From: Streptomyces sp. WAC 04229
GTDB taxonomy: Bacteria; Actinomycetota; Actinomycetes; Streptomycetales; Streptomycetaceae
NCBI RefSeq assembly: GCF_003947455.1
Contig: NZ_QHJH01000013.1
Coordinates: forward strand, 22,514-86,513
Direction: 5' to 3'
Length of the DNA stretch: 64,000 nucleotides
Part shown: piece after piece, positions 1 through 8,505 of the stretch
Numbering within the stretch: position 1 is the first letter of the stretch
Layout: each line of letters starts with the position of its first letter
Notes under the pieces: generated by a model
Seen by the model: only the letters and a program-made list of their open reading frames with translations
Database searches by the model: none
What the model was told of the DNA's origin: nothing
Translations under genes and position numbers: made by a program

Positions 1-2307
1 GAACGCGTCGGCGGCGGGCGCGACCAGCGGGGAGTGGAAGGCGTGCGACACCGCGAGGCGGGTGCAGGCGGTGCCGGCCCGCGCGGCCCGCTCCGTGAGC
101 GTGTCGACAGCGTCGGCCGGTCCGGCGACGACGGTCTGCTCGGGCCCGTTGTACCCTGCCACGACGACCGGCAGACCGGCCGTCAGTGCCTGGACGGCCG
201 CCGGTGCGGCGCCGAGCGAGGCCATGGTGCCGGAGGCGCTGTGCTCGGCCATGGCCCGGCCCCGGACCCTGGCGGCGTCGAGCAGCACCTGGCCGTCCAT
301 CGCTCCGGCCCAGTGCAGGGCGGCGAGTTCGCCGAGGCTGTGGCCGACGGCGACGTCCGCCTCGATGCCCAGGGCGTCCAGCGCCCGCAGGCCGGCCAGC
401 GAACCGGTGGCGATGCGGGGCTGGGCCACCTCGGTGGCGTTGGTGTCCCCGTCCGTGGGCAGCCCGGCGCCGGCGTAGACGTCCGCCGCCTCGGGGAAGC
501 GGCGGGCCAGGGCGCCCCCGGCCGTGCCCGTGCCCGAGCCCTGGCCGGGGAACAGGAAGCCGATCCGACTGTTCTCACCGGTCCGGCCGAGGAACGTGCG
601 GCCGCCGTCGACGGCCCGGAAGCGGGCGTCGGGGCCGCGTGCGTCGAGGGCCTTGACGAGCCCGCGCAGCTGCTGTCCGGCGTCCTCCGGGGAGGTGACG
701 ACCGCGGCCGCCCGCCAGGGCTGGTCGAGGAGGTCGCGCTGGAGTGTCGCGGCGAGGTCCCCGATCTGCGCGTACGACAGCTGAGTGGTGTAGTCGGCCG
801 CCTGGACGAGGCGTTCGCGCAGTTCGCCGGGGGACTGCGCGTCGAACATCAGGAGTTCGCTGTCCTGCAGGGAGCCGGCCAGGGTGAGGGCGCGGCGGCT
901 GGGGGACTTGTGCGGCAGGGCCGCGGTCTTGTCGAGGACGACGTGGGTGTTGATACCGCCGAATCCCATGGAGGTGACGCCCGCGCGCAGCGGCAGATCG
1001 TCCGGCCAGGCCTCCGCCCGGCGCAGCACCCGCAGCGGCGCCTTGTCGGCGGTGAGCAGGTCGTGCGGGTCGACGCAGCCGAGCGCGGGCGGCAGCATCC
1101 GGGTGTGCAGCGCCATGGCCGCCTTGATGAGACCGGCGATGCCGGCCGCGGCCTTGGTGTGGCCGATCATGCCCTTGATGGAGCTGATGACCGCGGGCGT
1201 GTCGGCGCCGGCCGCGATGCGGGACTCCGACAGCGCGGTCAGCTCAGTCAGGTCGCCGACGGCGGTGCCGGTGCCGTGGCCTTCGAAGAGGGGTACGGTT
1301 TCGATGCCGAACCCGGCTTGTTCGTAGGCGCGGTCGAGGGCGTGGCGGTAGCCGTTGGCCTCGGGGCGGGTGATGCCGCCCTGGCCGTCGGAGGAGATGC
1401 CCCAGCCGGGGATGCTCGCGTAGATGCGGTGCCCGGCGGCGAGCGCGTCCTCCTCCCGCATGAGGACGATCATGCCGCAGCCCTCGCCGGGCCAGAAGCC
1501 GTTGGAGTGGCGGTCGTACAGGCGCATCTCGCTCGTGGACAGGGCGCCCGTCTTCGCGAACCCGATGATCTCGAAGGGGTCGATGGACAGGTCGACGCCA
1601 CCGGCGACCGCCACGTCGACGGTGCCGCTGAGCAGTGCGGAACCGGCAGTGGTCACGGCCAGCAGCGACGAGGAGCAGGCCCCGTCCACGCTGTAGCCGC
1701 CGCCGTTGAAGTCGAAGTGGTTGCAGATGCGGCCGGCGATGGTGTTGGACAGGCCGCCCGCCAGGGTGTCCTCGTCGACGGGCGGGAAGGGCTTCTTGTA
1801 CTCCTCCTCCATCCCGGCGGCGAACTCCGCGACGCGCTCGTCCTCCCAGCCCATGCCCTTGAGGGCCCCGGCCAGGACCCGGCGCACGTACGGCCAGCGC
1901 TGCCGCATCACGTGGGCGCGGGAGAACTCCCCGGTGAGGGTGTTGCCGATCATCACGCCGGTGGTCTCCCGCGGCAGGCCGTCGCCCGCCGGGAAGCCGG
2001 CGTCGGCGAGGGCCCGGCCCGCGACGTCCAGGGCGAGCCAGTGCGTGAGGTCGGTGGACCGGTAGGTGCTGCCCGCGATCTTGTGGGCGACGCGGTCGAA
2101 CTCGTACCCCTCCAGGACCGCCGCGGTCCGGGCGTAGAAGCGGTCCGGCACGGTCGGGTCGGGATCGTAGTAGTCGGCGAGGTTCATGCGTACGTCGGGC
2201 AGCCTGCGGAAGGCCCGGCGGCCCGCGACGGCGTTCTCCCACAGTTCCTGAGGGGTCACCGCGTCGGGGTAGCGGCAGGCCATGCCGACGATGGCTATCT
2301 TGCTCAT
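1..2307 (-). CDS. pksE: Enediyne polyketide synthase PksE, N-terminal KS-AT part (partial)
   Basis: Iterative type I PKS that builds the polyene precursor of the enediyne core. The frame is open from the ATG at 2307 to the left edge (769 codons); the family is near 1,900 residues, so ACP, KR, DH and the PPTase end lie outside. Ketosynthase: starts SKIAIVGMACRYP; active-site Cys211 in VDGACSSS; the two His motifs EGHGTGT and the following GHTKAAAG are present. Acyltransferase: GHSLGE with Ser657, and the HAFH motif just before the edge. The start overlaps the stop of unbU by ATGA, so translation is probably coupled. The long KS with inserts before the active Cys and the flanking unbU/unbV/unbL genes separate it from modular PKSs. 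Identification as PKSE is strong; 9- versus 10-membered type cannot be told from this part. Confidence 0.93.
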   Translation of the reverse strand, partial: MSKIAIVGMACRYPDAVTPQELWENAVAGRRAFRRLPDVRMNLADYYDPDPTVPDRFYARTAAVLEGYEFDRVAHKIAGSTYRSTDLTHWLALDVAGRALADAGFPAGDGLPRETTGVMIGNTLTGEFSRAHVMRQRWPYVRRVLAGALKGMGWEDERVAEFAAGMEEEYKKPFPPVDEDTLAGGLSNTIAGRICNHFDFNGGGYSVDGACSSSLLAVTTAGSALLSGTVDVAVAGGVDLSIDPFEIIGFAKTGALSTSEMRLYDRHSNGFWPGEGCGMIVLMREEDALAAGHRIYASIPGWGISSDGQGGITRPEANGYRHALDRAYEQAGFGIETVPLFEGHGTGTAVGDLTELTALSESRIAAGADTPAVISSIKGMIGHTKAAAGIAGLIKAAMALHTRMLPPALGCVDPHDLLTADKAPLRVLRRAEAWPDDLPLRAGVTSMGFGGINTHVVLDKTAALPHKSPSRRALTLAGSLQDSELLMFDAQSPGELRERLVQAADYTTQLSYAQIGDLAATLQRDLLDQPWRAAAVVTSPEDAGQQLRGLVKALDARGPDARFRAVDGGRTFLGRTGENSRIGFLFPGQGSGTGTAGGALARRFPEAADVYAGAGLPTDGDTNATEVAQPRIATGSLAGLRALDALGIEADVAVGHSLGELAALHWAGAMDGQVLLDAARVRGRAMAEHSASGTMASLGAAPAAVQALTAGLPVVVAGYNGPEQTVVAGPADAVDTLTERAARAGTACTRLAVSHAFHSPLVAPAADAF

Positions 2308-3326
2308 GCGGACACCGTCTCCTTCTGCCCGCCCGGAGCGGTTCCGTTGACCTGCCGGGAGCCCGTCAGGGTGTGGAAGGACTCGTGCACGGGGGCCGGC
2401 GGTGCCTCCGCTCCGGTGCGCTTGCCCAGGCGGTCGAGCCACCAGAGGTAACCGCCGCGGATCAGGCAGACCAGCGCGGTGGCGAAGAACAGGCCGTACG
2501 CGATGTGCAGCGCGGTGAGCAGGCCGTACATGCCGGCGACACCGCCGCCGAAGGCGATCTGCTGGAGGCGTCCGGACGGGGACGTGCCCGGGTCGGTGAT
2601 CATGTAGTTGGTGAAGAGGACGAAGGCCGTGCCGGTCATCATGCCGAGGCCGGAGGGGATGGAGGTGTCGAAGAGCAGGCCGCGGACGACGGCCTGCAGC
2701 GCGAATCCGCCGACCCAGGCCGCGATCAGCCACATGCGGCCGGTGAGCTTGGCGTTGAGCATGGTGCCGAGCACGATGATGATGCCCGGGAGCACCCAGT
2801 CGGCGGGGCCGTACAGGTACTCGGTGAAGTGGTAGGGCGGGGCGATACTGGCCCAGGGGAAGAGCAGCAGGATGACGGCGATGCCGAAGTTCGACGGGTT
2901 CATGTAGTGCCGCATCCGGCCGCGCAGCGGGGCGCGCAGCACCCACTTGGTGCCGACGGCGACGATGACGCCGAACACCATGACCCAGACACGGTCGTTG
3001 ACGTAGGTCAGCATGTTCACGGCCAGGCCGGTGATGTGCGAGGGGAGCAGGAACTCCATCACTCCGCGGGGACCGCCGCCGAGGTAGCGGGCCCGGCGTC
3101 CGTCGACCCGGGCGCTGATCGCCTCCAGACCGGTCTCTACCGTGTAGGCGGTGACGAGGGCGACGAAGGGCCAGGTCCACGGCTGTTCGAAGCCGAGCAC
3201 GGTGTAGCCGAGGATGTTCAGTACGGAGATCGAGAGGGCGAACCGGCGCAGCGCCTTGATGACCTTGGCATCGTGCCGGGGCGCCGCCTGGGGGGCTGCC
3301 TGCGCGGTCGTCTGCTTGTCGGACAC
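2304..3326 (-). CDS. unbU: Enediyne biosynthesis membrane protein UnbU (E5)
   Basis: Polytopic membrane protein of the conserved enediyne cassette, biochemical role not established. About 340 residues with roughly eight or nine hydrophobic segments. The central stretch around TNYMITDPGTSPSG resembles the RnfD/NqrB family of redox-driven ion pump subunits, but no other Rnf/Nqr subunits are nearby. I chose GTG at 3326 because AAGGAG lies 8 bases upstream; a GTG at 3332 overlapping the unbV stop is also in frame but sits too close to that site. The stop overlaps the pksE start by 4 bases. Position between unbV and pksE is what makes the assignment firm. Confidence 0.87.
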   Translation of the reverse strand: MSDKQTTAQAAPQAAPRHDAKVIKALRRFALSISVLNILGYTVLGFEQPWTWPFVALVTAYTVETGLEAISARVDGRRARYLGGGPRGVMEFLLPSHITGLAVNMLTYVNDRVWVMVFGVIVAVGTKWVLRAPLRGRMRHYMNPSNFGIAVILLLFPWASIAPPYHFTEYLYGPADWVLPGIIIVLGTMLNAKLTGRMWLIAAWVGGFALQAVVRGLLFDTSIPSGLGMMTGTAFVLFTNYMITDPGTSPSGRLQQIAFGGGVAGMYGLLTALHIAYGLFFATALVCLIRGGYLWWLDRLGKRTGAEAPPAPVHESFHTLTGSRQVNGTAPGGQKETVSA

Positions 3327-3328
3327 GG

Positions 3329-5311
3329 TCACTTCTCCTTGGCGTCGGCGCCGAGCTGGAGCGTGTGCCAGCCAGGGCTCAGCTGAAGATCCTGCTTGCG
3401 TACCTGGCCGCTGCGGTCCCGCCAGACGAGGTCGACCCGCACGGGACCGTCGGTCTCCTGGCCCAGGCCGATGTGCACGTCGCTGCTGCGCCGCCCGGAG
3501 TGGCCGCCGCCGCCGTCGACCCGGCCGAGGCGGGTGCTGCCGTCGGACAGCGTCACCGTCGCCTGGGCGCCGATCACCGGAGAGCCCGTCTGGTCGACGA
3601 GGTTCAGCCCGAGGTGGTCGCCGGGCTTCGCGGTGGTGTTCTGGTAGAAGACCGGCTCGCCCCACTGGCGGGCGACCGCCATGTCGAGGCGTCCGTCGCC
3701 GTCGGCGTCACCGGTGGCGATGCCCCGGGTGGGCACGGGCACGGCCATGCCGAGTTCCTTGGCGAGGTTTTCGTAGCCGCCGTCGCCGGCCTTGCTGAAG
3801 AAGCGCAGGGTCTGGTTGCCGGCGAGGTCGTCGCCCTCGCGGACGTTCGGCCACCACAGCGGGTCGGCGACGAGGGCGTCGTTGGAGGTCGCCAGTTCCT
3901 GCAGCTGCGGCCAGCGGTTGGTCTTGCCCTTGACGAAGCCGTTGGCCTGGGCGATCTCGATGTCGCCGTTGTTGTCGAAGTCGCCGGTCTTCACGTCCCA
4001 GCCCCAGCCGGACCAGGCCAGCCGCAGCGCCGTGCTCCGGTCGGTGAAGGGGGCTTCGCCCTGGCTCATCCGGGCCTTCAGGTCCTTCTTGTCCTTGGCC
4101 TCGCTGATGAAGGCGAAGTTGGACTCCTGGATGCCGAAGGAGGTGGTGATGTTCGAGACGAAGGCGTCGTAGAGGCCGTCGTTGTCGAGGTCGGCGAAGT
4201 CGACGCCCATGCCCTTGAAGGAACTGCGGCCTATTTCCTTGGACTTGGGCACGGTTCCGCGGTGCACGGCCTTGACCTCGCTGAAGCTGATCTTCCCGGG
4301 GCGGGAGTTGTTGTACAGCAGCGCCGAGGTTCCGAAGTCGTGGCCGAGGTACATCTCGGGCAGCTGGTCGCCGTCCAGGTCGGTGGCGGATGCCGCCAGG
4401 GTCCAGCCCTGGTCGATGCCGTCGGGCAGGACGTCCTTCTGCTCCTTGAAGCCCTGCTCGGTCCAGCGGAAGAAGTGGGATCCGCCGCCGTTCTGGGCGT
4501 GCGACAGGGAGTCGTTCATGGTCACTCCGCCGTCCTTGGACGGGTCGAGGACCGGGCTGTCGGGGAAGTAGTTGCCGATGAGGATGTCGTTGTGGCCGTC
4601 GCCGTCGAAGTCGGCGACGACGGAGGTGTTGGAGTTCCACAGGGGGCCCGTGTAGGTGTCCCTGCCGTTGCCGGGCACGAGCTCGACCGGTTCGAAGCTG
4701 TCGGGGGTCATGGTGCCGGTCGTACGGACCTCGGTCTTCTCGCCGGACTGTTCGCCGGACTTCGCGTCGGCCCTGGCATCCGGCTTCGCCTCCGGCTTCG
4801 CGAGGAAGAGCACCGGGGTGCGTCCCCAGTAGTGCACGAGGAGGTCGGTCGCGCCGTCCTCGTTGAAGTCGGCGGGCGTGCAGCCCATCGGCGCCATCGT
4901 CTTGCTCTTCGGGAGCGGCGCGGGGTCCAGTGCGAACGGCTCGTAGGTCGCGCTCTTGCGGCCGGGCACCGGAGCCGGCGTCACCACGACCTGGTCGATC
5001 CTGGGGTCGGTGACGCACAGGTCGTTGTCCAGCCCGTCACCGTCGATGTCGTTCATGGCGATGCCGGCGCCGACCGAGGAGATCCAGGCGTCGATGTGCT
5101 CGTACGCCTTGTTGACCTTGCGGATCGTCTGCTGCGGATAGCCGGACGGCATCGCGATCGACATCGGTGTGAACGAGAAGTTCTCCGCCAGTTCGCGCCG
5201 GTCGGCCGCGGAGGATTCCGGTGTTTGCACGGCGTAGTAGGTGCCCACCATGAGGGCGAAGGCAACGACACCGGGCGCCTGTTTGGTCAGCCAGGTCAGT
5301 GGGTGGGTCAT
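3329..5311 (-). CDS. unbV: Enediyne biosynthesis protein UnbV (E4), FG-GAP/ASPIC-UnbV family
   Basis: Conserved enediyne cassette protein of unknown biochemical role, 660 residues. An N-terminal hydrophobic segment (about residues 13-30) suggests a membrane anchor or uncleaved signal with the rest outside. The body has repeated acidic calcium-binding-like loops of FG-GAP/VCBS type: DFDGDGHND, DLDGDQLPE, DLDNDGLYD, DFDNNGDIE and DADGDGRLD. The last 100 residues match the ASPIC/UnbV domain, with a GGGGHSGRRSSDVHIGLG core and a typical W-x-D-R/G end. The start overlaps the unbL stop by ATGA and the stop abuts unbU. A lysine/aspartate-rich low-complexity insert occurs near residues 170-190. Confidence 0.92.
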   Translation of the reverse strand: MTHPLTWLTKQAPGVVAFALMVGTYYAVQTPESSAADRRELAENFSFTPMSIAMPSGYPQQTIRKVNKAYEHIDAWISSVGAGIAMNDIDGDGLDNDLCVTDPRIDQVVVTPAPVPGRKSATYEPFALDPAPLPKSKTMAPMGCTPADFNEDGATDLLVHYWGRTPVLFLAKPEAKPDARADAKSGEQSGEKTEVRTTGTMTPDSFEPVELVPGNGRDTYTGPLWNSNTSVVADFDGDGHNDILIGNYFPDSPVLDPSKDGGVTMNDSLSHAQNGGGSHFFRWTEQGFKEQKDVLPDGIDQGWTLAASATDLDGDQLPEMYLGHDFGTSALLYNNSRPGKISFSEVKAVHRGTVPKSKEIGRSSFKGMGVDFADLDNDGLYDAFVSNITTSFGIQESNFAFISEAKDKKDLKARMSQGEAPFTDRSTALRLAWSGWGWDVKTGDFDNNGDIEIAQANGFVKGKTNRWPQLQELATSNDALVADPLWWPNVREGDDLAGNQTLRFFSKAGDGGYENLAKELGMAVPVPTRGIATGDADGDGRLDMAVARQWGEPVFYQNTTAKPGDHLGLNLVDQTGSPVIGAQATVTLSDGSTRLGRVDGGGGHSGRRSSDVHIGLGQETDGPVRVDLVWRDRSGQVRKQDLQLSPGWHTLQLGADAKEK

Positions 5312-6303
5312 GAGTTCGCATCTTTCTGCGCGAGGGGAACGGCGGAGAGTGCGGCGGCGATCTGCTGTCGCCAGGTCTCATAGGCCGGTGTGGCACCGGC
5401 GTTGCCGGCCACGTCGGCCGTGGGCATGAGGTCGCGGCAGAGCCTGGCGGCCTCTTCCGGGGTCCGGTCGCACAGCACGCGGGCAGCGAGCCGTGTGTGC
5501 GGGATCGTCAGTCCGGCCTTCTCGCGGGCCTCGGTGGCGAACGCGGCGCCCTGGGCGAGCTGCGGGCGGTGCTCGCCGGCGTGCCGGGCGAATGTCTGCA
5601 GCTCGCCCTCGTCGGCGCTGCCCGCGTAGGTGGCGGCCAGTCCCGCGCCGCCGTACAGGTCGGGGTGCCGGTGCGCGGGGTAGGCCGCGATCAGTCTGGC
5701 GACGGTGTCGGGGTCGGTGCCGCCGACGAACCACAGCGCCCGGCCGATGCCGTGGTCGATCGCCCGCGCGCTGTACGCGGCGGATCCGCCCGCCCAGGTG
5801 AAGGGGTGCTCCCGGTGCGGATCGCGGACGTATGCGTCGGTACGGAAATACGCTTGGTGGAAGCCGTATCCGTCGAGGATCAGCCAGCGCAGCAGCGGGT
5901 CGGTCCGGGTCACGTCCGGCCACAGGAAACGCGGCAGCCGGGCCATGGCCCAGCCGATTCCGACGTACACCATGTAGATGTGGTGCTGCCCCTGTCCGGC
6001 GAGCAGACCGGTCAGCCTTTTGGTGCTTCCGGCCAGTGCGTCGAGCATCACGGCGCCCATTCCTGCGCCTTCGTAGGCGAATCCGCGGAACTCCCGGTCC
6101 ACCCCTTCAAGCCATTCCTCGGCTTGCTCAGGCGAACGGGCTTCCACTGCATAGCCGTAGCCCTGCAGGAACGTACTTCCGATGGTTTCCAGTTTTTCTT
6201 TTGCTTCTGCGTTCTTCACATGGAAACCACGGACATCCAGTCTGGTGGCCGAGACATTGGGTGTGAGAATCTTGCGCCGCAGCGCACGGAGACCTGTGGA
6301 CAC
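5308..6303 (-). CDS. unbL: Enediyne biosynthesis protein UnbL (E3), DUF1702 family
   Basis: 331-residue DUF1702 protein, a constant member of enediyne warhead cassettes; its biochemical role is not known. Landmarks are an ExxGFAYEGAGMGAVMLD segment near residue 70, the hydrophobic YVGIGWAMARLPR stretch, LDGYGFHQAYF, and GIGRALWFVGG. Starts with GTG at 6303. Its stop overlaps the unbV start by 4 bases, so unbL-unbV-unbU-pksE read as one coupled transcript. It is paralogous to the gene just upstream (6410-7390), separated from it by about 106 noncoding bases. Confidence 0.88.
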   Translation of the reverse strand: MSTGLRALRRKILTPNVSATRLDVRGFHVKNAEAKEKLETIGSTFLQGYGYAVEARSPEQAEEWLEGVDREFRGFAYEGAGMGAVMLDALAGSTKRLTGLLAGQGQHHIYMVYVGIGWAMARLPRFLWPDVTRTDPLLRWLILDGYGFHQAYFRTDAYVRDPHREHPFTWAGGSAAYSARAIDHGIGRALWFVGGTDPDTVARLIAAYPAHRHPDLYGGAGLAATYAGSADEGELQTFARHAGEHRPQLAQGAAFATEAREKAGLTIPHTRLAARVLCDRTPEEAARLCRDLMPTADVAGNAGATPAYETWRQQIAAALSAVPLAQKDANS

Positions 6304-6409
6304 GCGGAGAACCGCCCCTCATTGATTGTCTGCGACCCCCGGGCCTGAGTTCAGTCATCAGCAGGAGCGCAGCTTTACGAGTGGTGCATCACGCCGATGG
6401 AGATTCGCT

Positions 6410-7390
6410 TCACCGGTTCGCCGTCGGCACCTTGCTCCGTACGGCACGACGCCATAGTTCGTACGCGGGAACGCCGGCGCTCCGTGCGTCGGCCACGGCG
6501 CAGTCGTCGGCGAGTCCGGACGCCTGTTCCACGGAGAGACCGGCCAGCGCGGAGACGGCGGCGTGGGTGTGCTCGGGCACCGCCTGCGCGTGCGCGCGGG
6601 CCTTCGCGGCGAACACGGCGCCCTGCGCGAGGTCGGCCCGGTGCTCGCCCGCCTCGGCGGGCAGCGTCCGGAGGCCGGCCGGGGTGCAGCAGCCGGCGAA
6701 CGTGGCCGCGAGCCCGACGCCGCTCCACAGGTCGGGCTGCCGCTCTGCGGCGAACCGGCGGACCGCGGTGGCGACGTTCGCCGGGTGGGCGCCGTGGATG
6801 AACCACAGCGCGCGGCCGATGCCCTGGTCGACGGCGCGCGGGAAGTAGGCGGCGTCGCCCTGCCAGGGGTAGGCGTCTGGCACGCGCTGCTCGTCGACGA
6901 ACCGACGGGTGTGGAAGTAGGCCTTGTCGAAGCCGTAGCCGTCGACGGCCAGCCAGTGCATCTGCGGATAGAGGGCCGCGTCGGTGAGTTCGGGCAGCAC
7001 CTTCTTCCACAGCGGCCGCGGGAGGCGCGCCATGGCGAACCCGATGCCGATGTAGTTGAGGAAGACGTGCCGGGCTCCCTCACCGGTGAGGAGGTCCCGG
7101 GTGCGGTTCCCGCGGCCCGGTCCCATCGCGTCCCGGACGACGCAGGCCATCGTCGCGCCCTCATAGGCGAATCCCTGCAGTTCCGGGTCGATCATGGCCA
7201 GCCTGCGCTCGATCTCGGGCAGGCTCGGCGCCTCGATCCCCCACTCGAAACCGCAGACGACCGCCTGGGGGACGTGCTCCAGCCGTCGGGTGGCAGCCGT
7301 CGGCTCGACGGGAAATCCACGCCGGACGAATTCCACATCGGCCAGGGACGGGGCCATGAGCATTCTGCGGAGCGTGCCGATCGCCGCCAT
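6410..7390 (-). CDS. Second DUF1702 (UnbL-like) enediyne-associated protein
   Basis: 326-residue paralogue of UnbL. It shares the whole landmark series in the same order: GFAYEGATMACVVRDAM, LNYIGIGFAMARLPRPLW, VDGYGFDKAYFHTRRF, DQGIGRALWFIHG and an AGEHRADLAQGAVFAA stretch. The start at 7390 is chosen because AAGGAGG lies 5-6 bases upstream and homologous sequence begins there; an in-frame ATG at 7432 lacks a site. It is the first gene of the minus-strand enediyne block. Some enediyne clusters carry extra unassigned conserved proteins, and this may be one of them (E2-like); that equivalence is inference. Confidence 0.8.
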   Translation of the reverse strand: MAAIGTLRRMLMAPSLADVEFVRRGFPVEPTAATRRLEHVPQAVVCGFEWGIEAPSLPEIERRLAMIDPELQGFAYEGATMACVVRDAMGPGRGNRTRDLLTGEGARHVFLNYIGIGFAMARLPRPLWKKVLPELTDAALYPQMHWLAVDGYGFDKAYFHTRRFVDEQRVPDAYPWQGDAAYFPRAVDQGIGRALWFIHGAHPANVATAVRRFAAERQPDLWSGVGLAATFAGCCTPAGLRTLPAEAGEHRADLAQGAVFAAKARAHAQAVPEHTHAAVSALAGLSVEQASGLADDCAVADARSAGVPAYELWRRAVRSKVPTANR

Positions 7391-7527
7391 GTCCGCCTCC
7401 TTGTCTCCACGACGAGTGCAAGAGGGCCTCATCGTCGGGGCGGCACCGATCCGCGGGCATCTTCAGACGTGCGCAGGTGTTCGGTGGCCCAGGGCCTCCC
7501 TGCATTCCCCCGGAGAAGAGGGGACTG

Positions 7528-7971
7528 TCAACGGGTCCTGCGGACGGCGACTTCCTCGGTGTGCACCTCTCGCGCGCATTCGGTGCAATGCAGCTGGGAC
7601 TGCACGAGCCCTTCACAGCCGATGTGCTGCGCCTGTCGTGGCGGCCCGCCCTCATTGGGCAGATGACGGTCCCCCCATTGCATGAGGGCGATCACCGCAC
7701 GGGCGAGGTCATTCCCTTTCGGAGTGAGCCGGTATTCATAGCGGACTGGCTTCTCCTGGTACGGGATCTTCTCCATCAGCCCGTTCTCGACCAGCCTGGC
7801 GAGCCTGGTGGCGAGCACGTTCCGGGCGATGTCCAGGGTGCTGAGGAATCCGTCGAACCGATTGATGCCGAGGAAAGCGGAGCGGACGATGAGCAACGTC
7901 CAGCGCTCCCCCACCACTTCGAGTGACCGCGCAATATTGCAGTCCTGGCCGTCATAGGTACGTTTCAGCAT
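7528..7971 (-). CDS. HxlR-type winged-helix regulator
   Basis: Small MarR-like HxlR family DNA-binding protein. Recognised by the N-terminal CNIARSLEVVGERWTLLIVR block, the recognition-helix region NVLATRLARLVENGL and the wing YRLTPKGNDLA. The conserved Cys of CNIARS is present, a residue used for redox or aldehyde sensing in some family members. I chose the ATG at 7971, where homology should begin; no convincing ribosome site is visible, and an upstream in-frame start at 8121 would add 50 unlike residues. It lies directly upstream of, and codirectional with, the enediyne genes, so it may be their local regulator. Confidence 0.78.
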   Translation of the reverse strand: MLKRTYDGQDCNIARSLEVVGERWTLLIVRSAFLGINRFDGFLSTLDIARNVLATRLARLVENGLMEKIPYQEKPVRYEYRLTPKGNDLARAVIALMQWGDRHLPNEGGPPRQAQHIGCEGLVQSQLHCTECAREVHTEEVAVRRTR

Positions 7972-8203
7972 TCGGTCACGGTAGGCAGCCGACAACTCCT
8001 GTGAAAAGACCGAGGTGGTGAAGTAGGCCTGAGTGACCGGCCGGCCGCGGAAAGCGGCGTCCGCGCCGCGTCGCCGGGGGCCGTTTCCGCAGCCCTTGCC
8101 ACCTGCGCGGGAAATAAGCACTGCGGAAGACGCCGGGGGTGGTCGGGGGCGTCATCCTGAACGTGAGCAACGGACCTTCCCGCCCCCCGAAGGAGTCCCG
8201 ACC

Positions 8204-8486
8204 ATGGCGGTCAGTACCAACCGCCGCCCCTCAGACGCCCCGTCGGCCTGGGAACGGCTGAACAGCAGCGGACGCAGAGTGGCGCTCGGCGTGTATCTCG
8301 TCCTCGGGCATCGTGCCGGGCCACTGGGCGGAGCACCTCGCCCAGGCGGTGCAGCTCCACGGCTGGCACCGGCCGCTTTCCGAAGCCCGTGGCGTTCTCG
8401 GCATCCCTTTCCCCTGTCAGGTCGCGTCGGAGTGGATGCACCATGGCTACGCCCCGGCCGTGGCTGTCCCCCGCTCACGCACCTGA
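8204..8486 (+). pseudogene. Broken small membrane-protein gene (frameshift, 3' truncation)
   Basis: A good ribosome site (GAAGGAG, 8 bases before the ATG) opens a reading frame beginning MAVSTNRRPSD. After VALGVYLVL, at about 8307, the sensible frame moves by one base to one containing HWAEHLAQAVQLHGW, then VLGIPFP, then ASEWMHHGYAPAV, and stops at 8486, 20 bases before the transposase gene. The pattern (helix, EH-x-AQ, then SEW-x-H) is that of a small polytopic membrane protein whose later helices are missing. It resembles part of the protein encoded at 18183-19004. I infer that a frameshift plus the IS701-type insertion destroyed the gene. Confidence 0.55.
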
Positions 8487-8505
8487 AGCGGCGCAGGCTC
8501 TCGGA

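Noticed and set aside
34..2451. Long plus-strand frame across pksE
   Set aside because: Low-complexity Gly/Ala/Val/Asp translation without any motif, antisense to a well-supported ketosynthase-acyltransferase.
2304..3326. UnbU as a true RnfD subunit of an Rnf complex
   Set aside because: The resemblance is local and no other rnf or nqr genes are present; its place in the enediyne cassette explains it.
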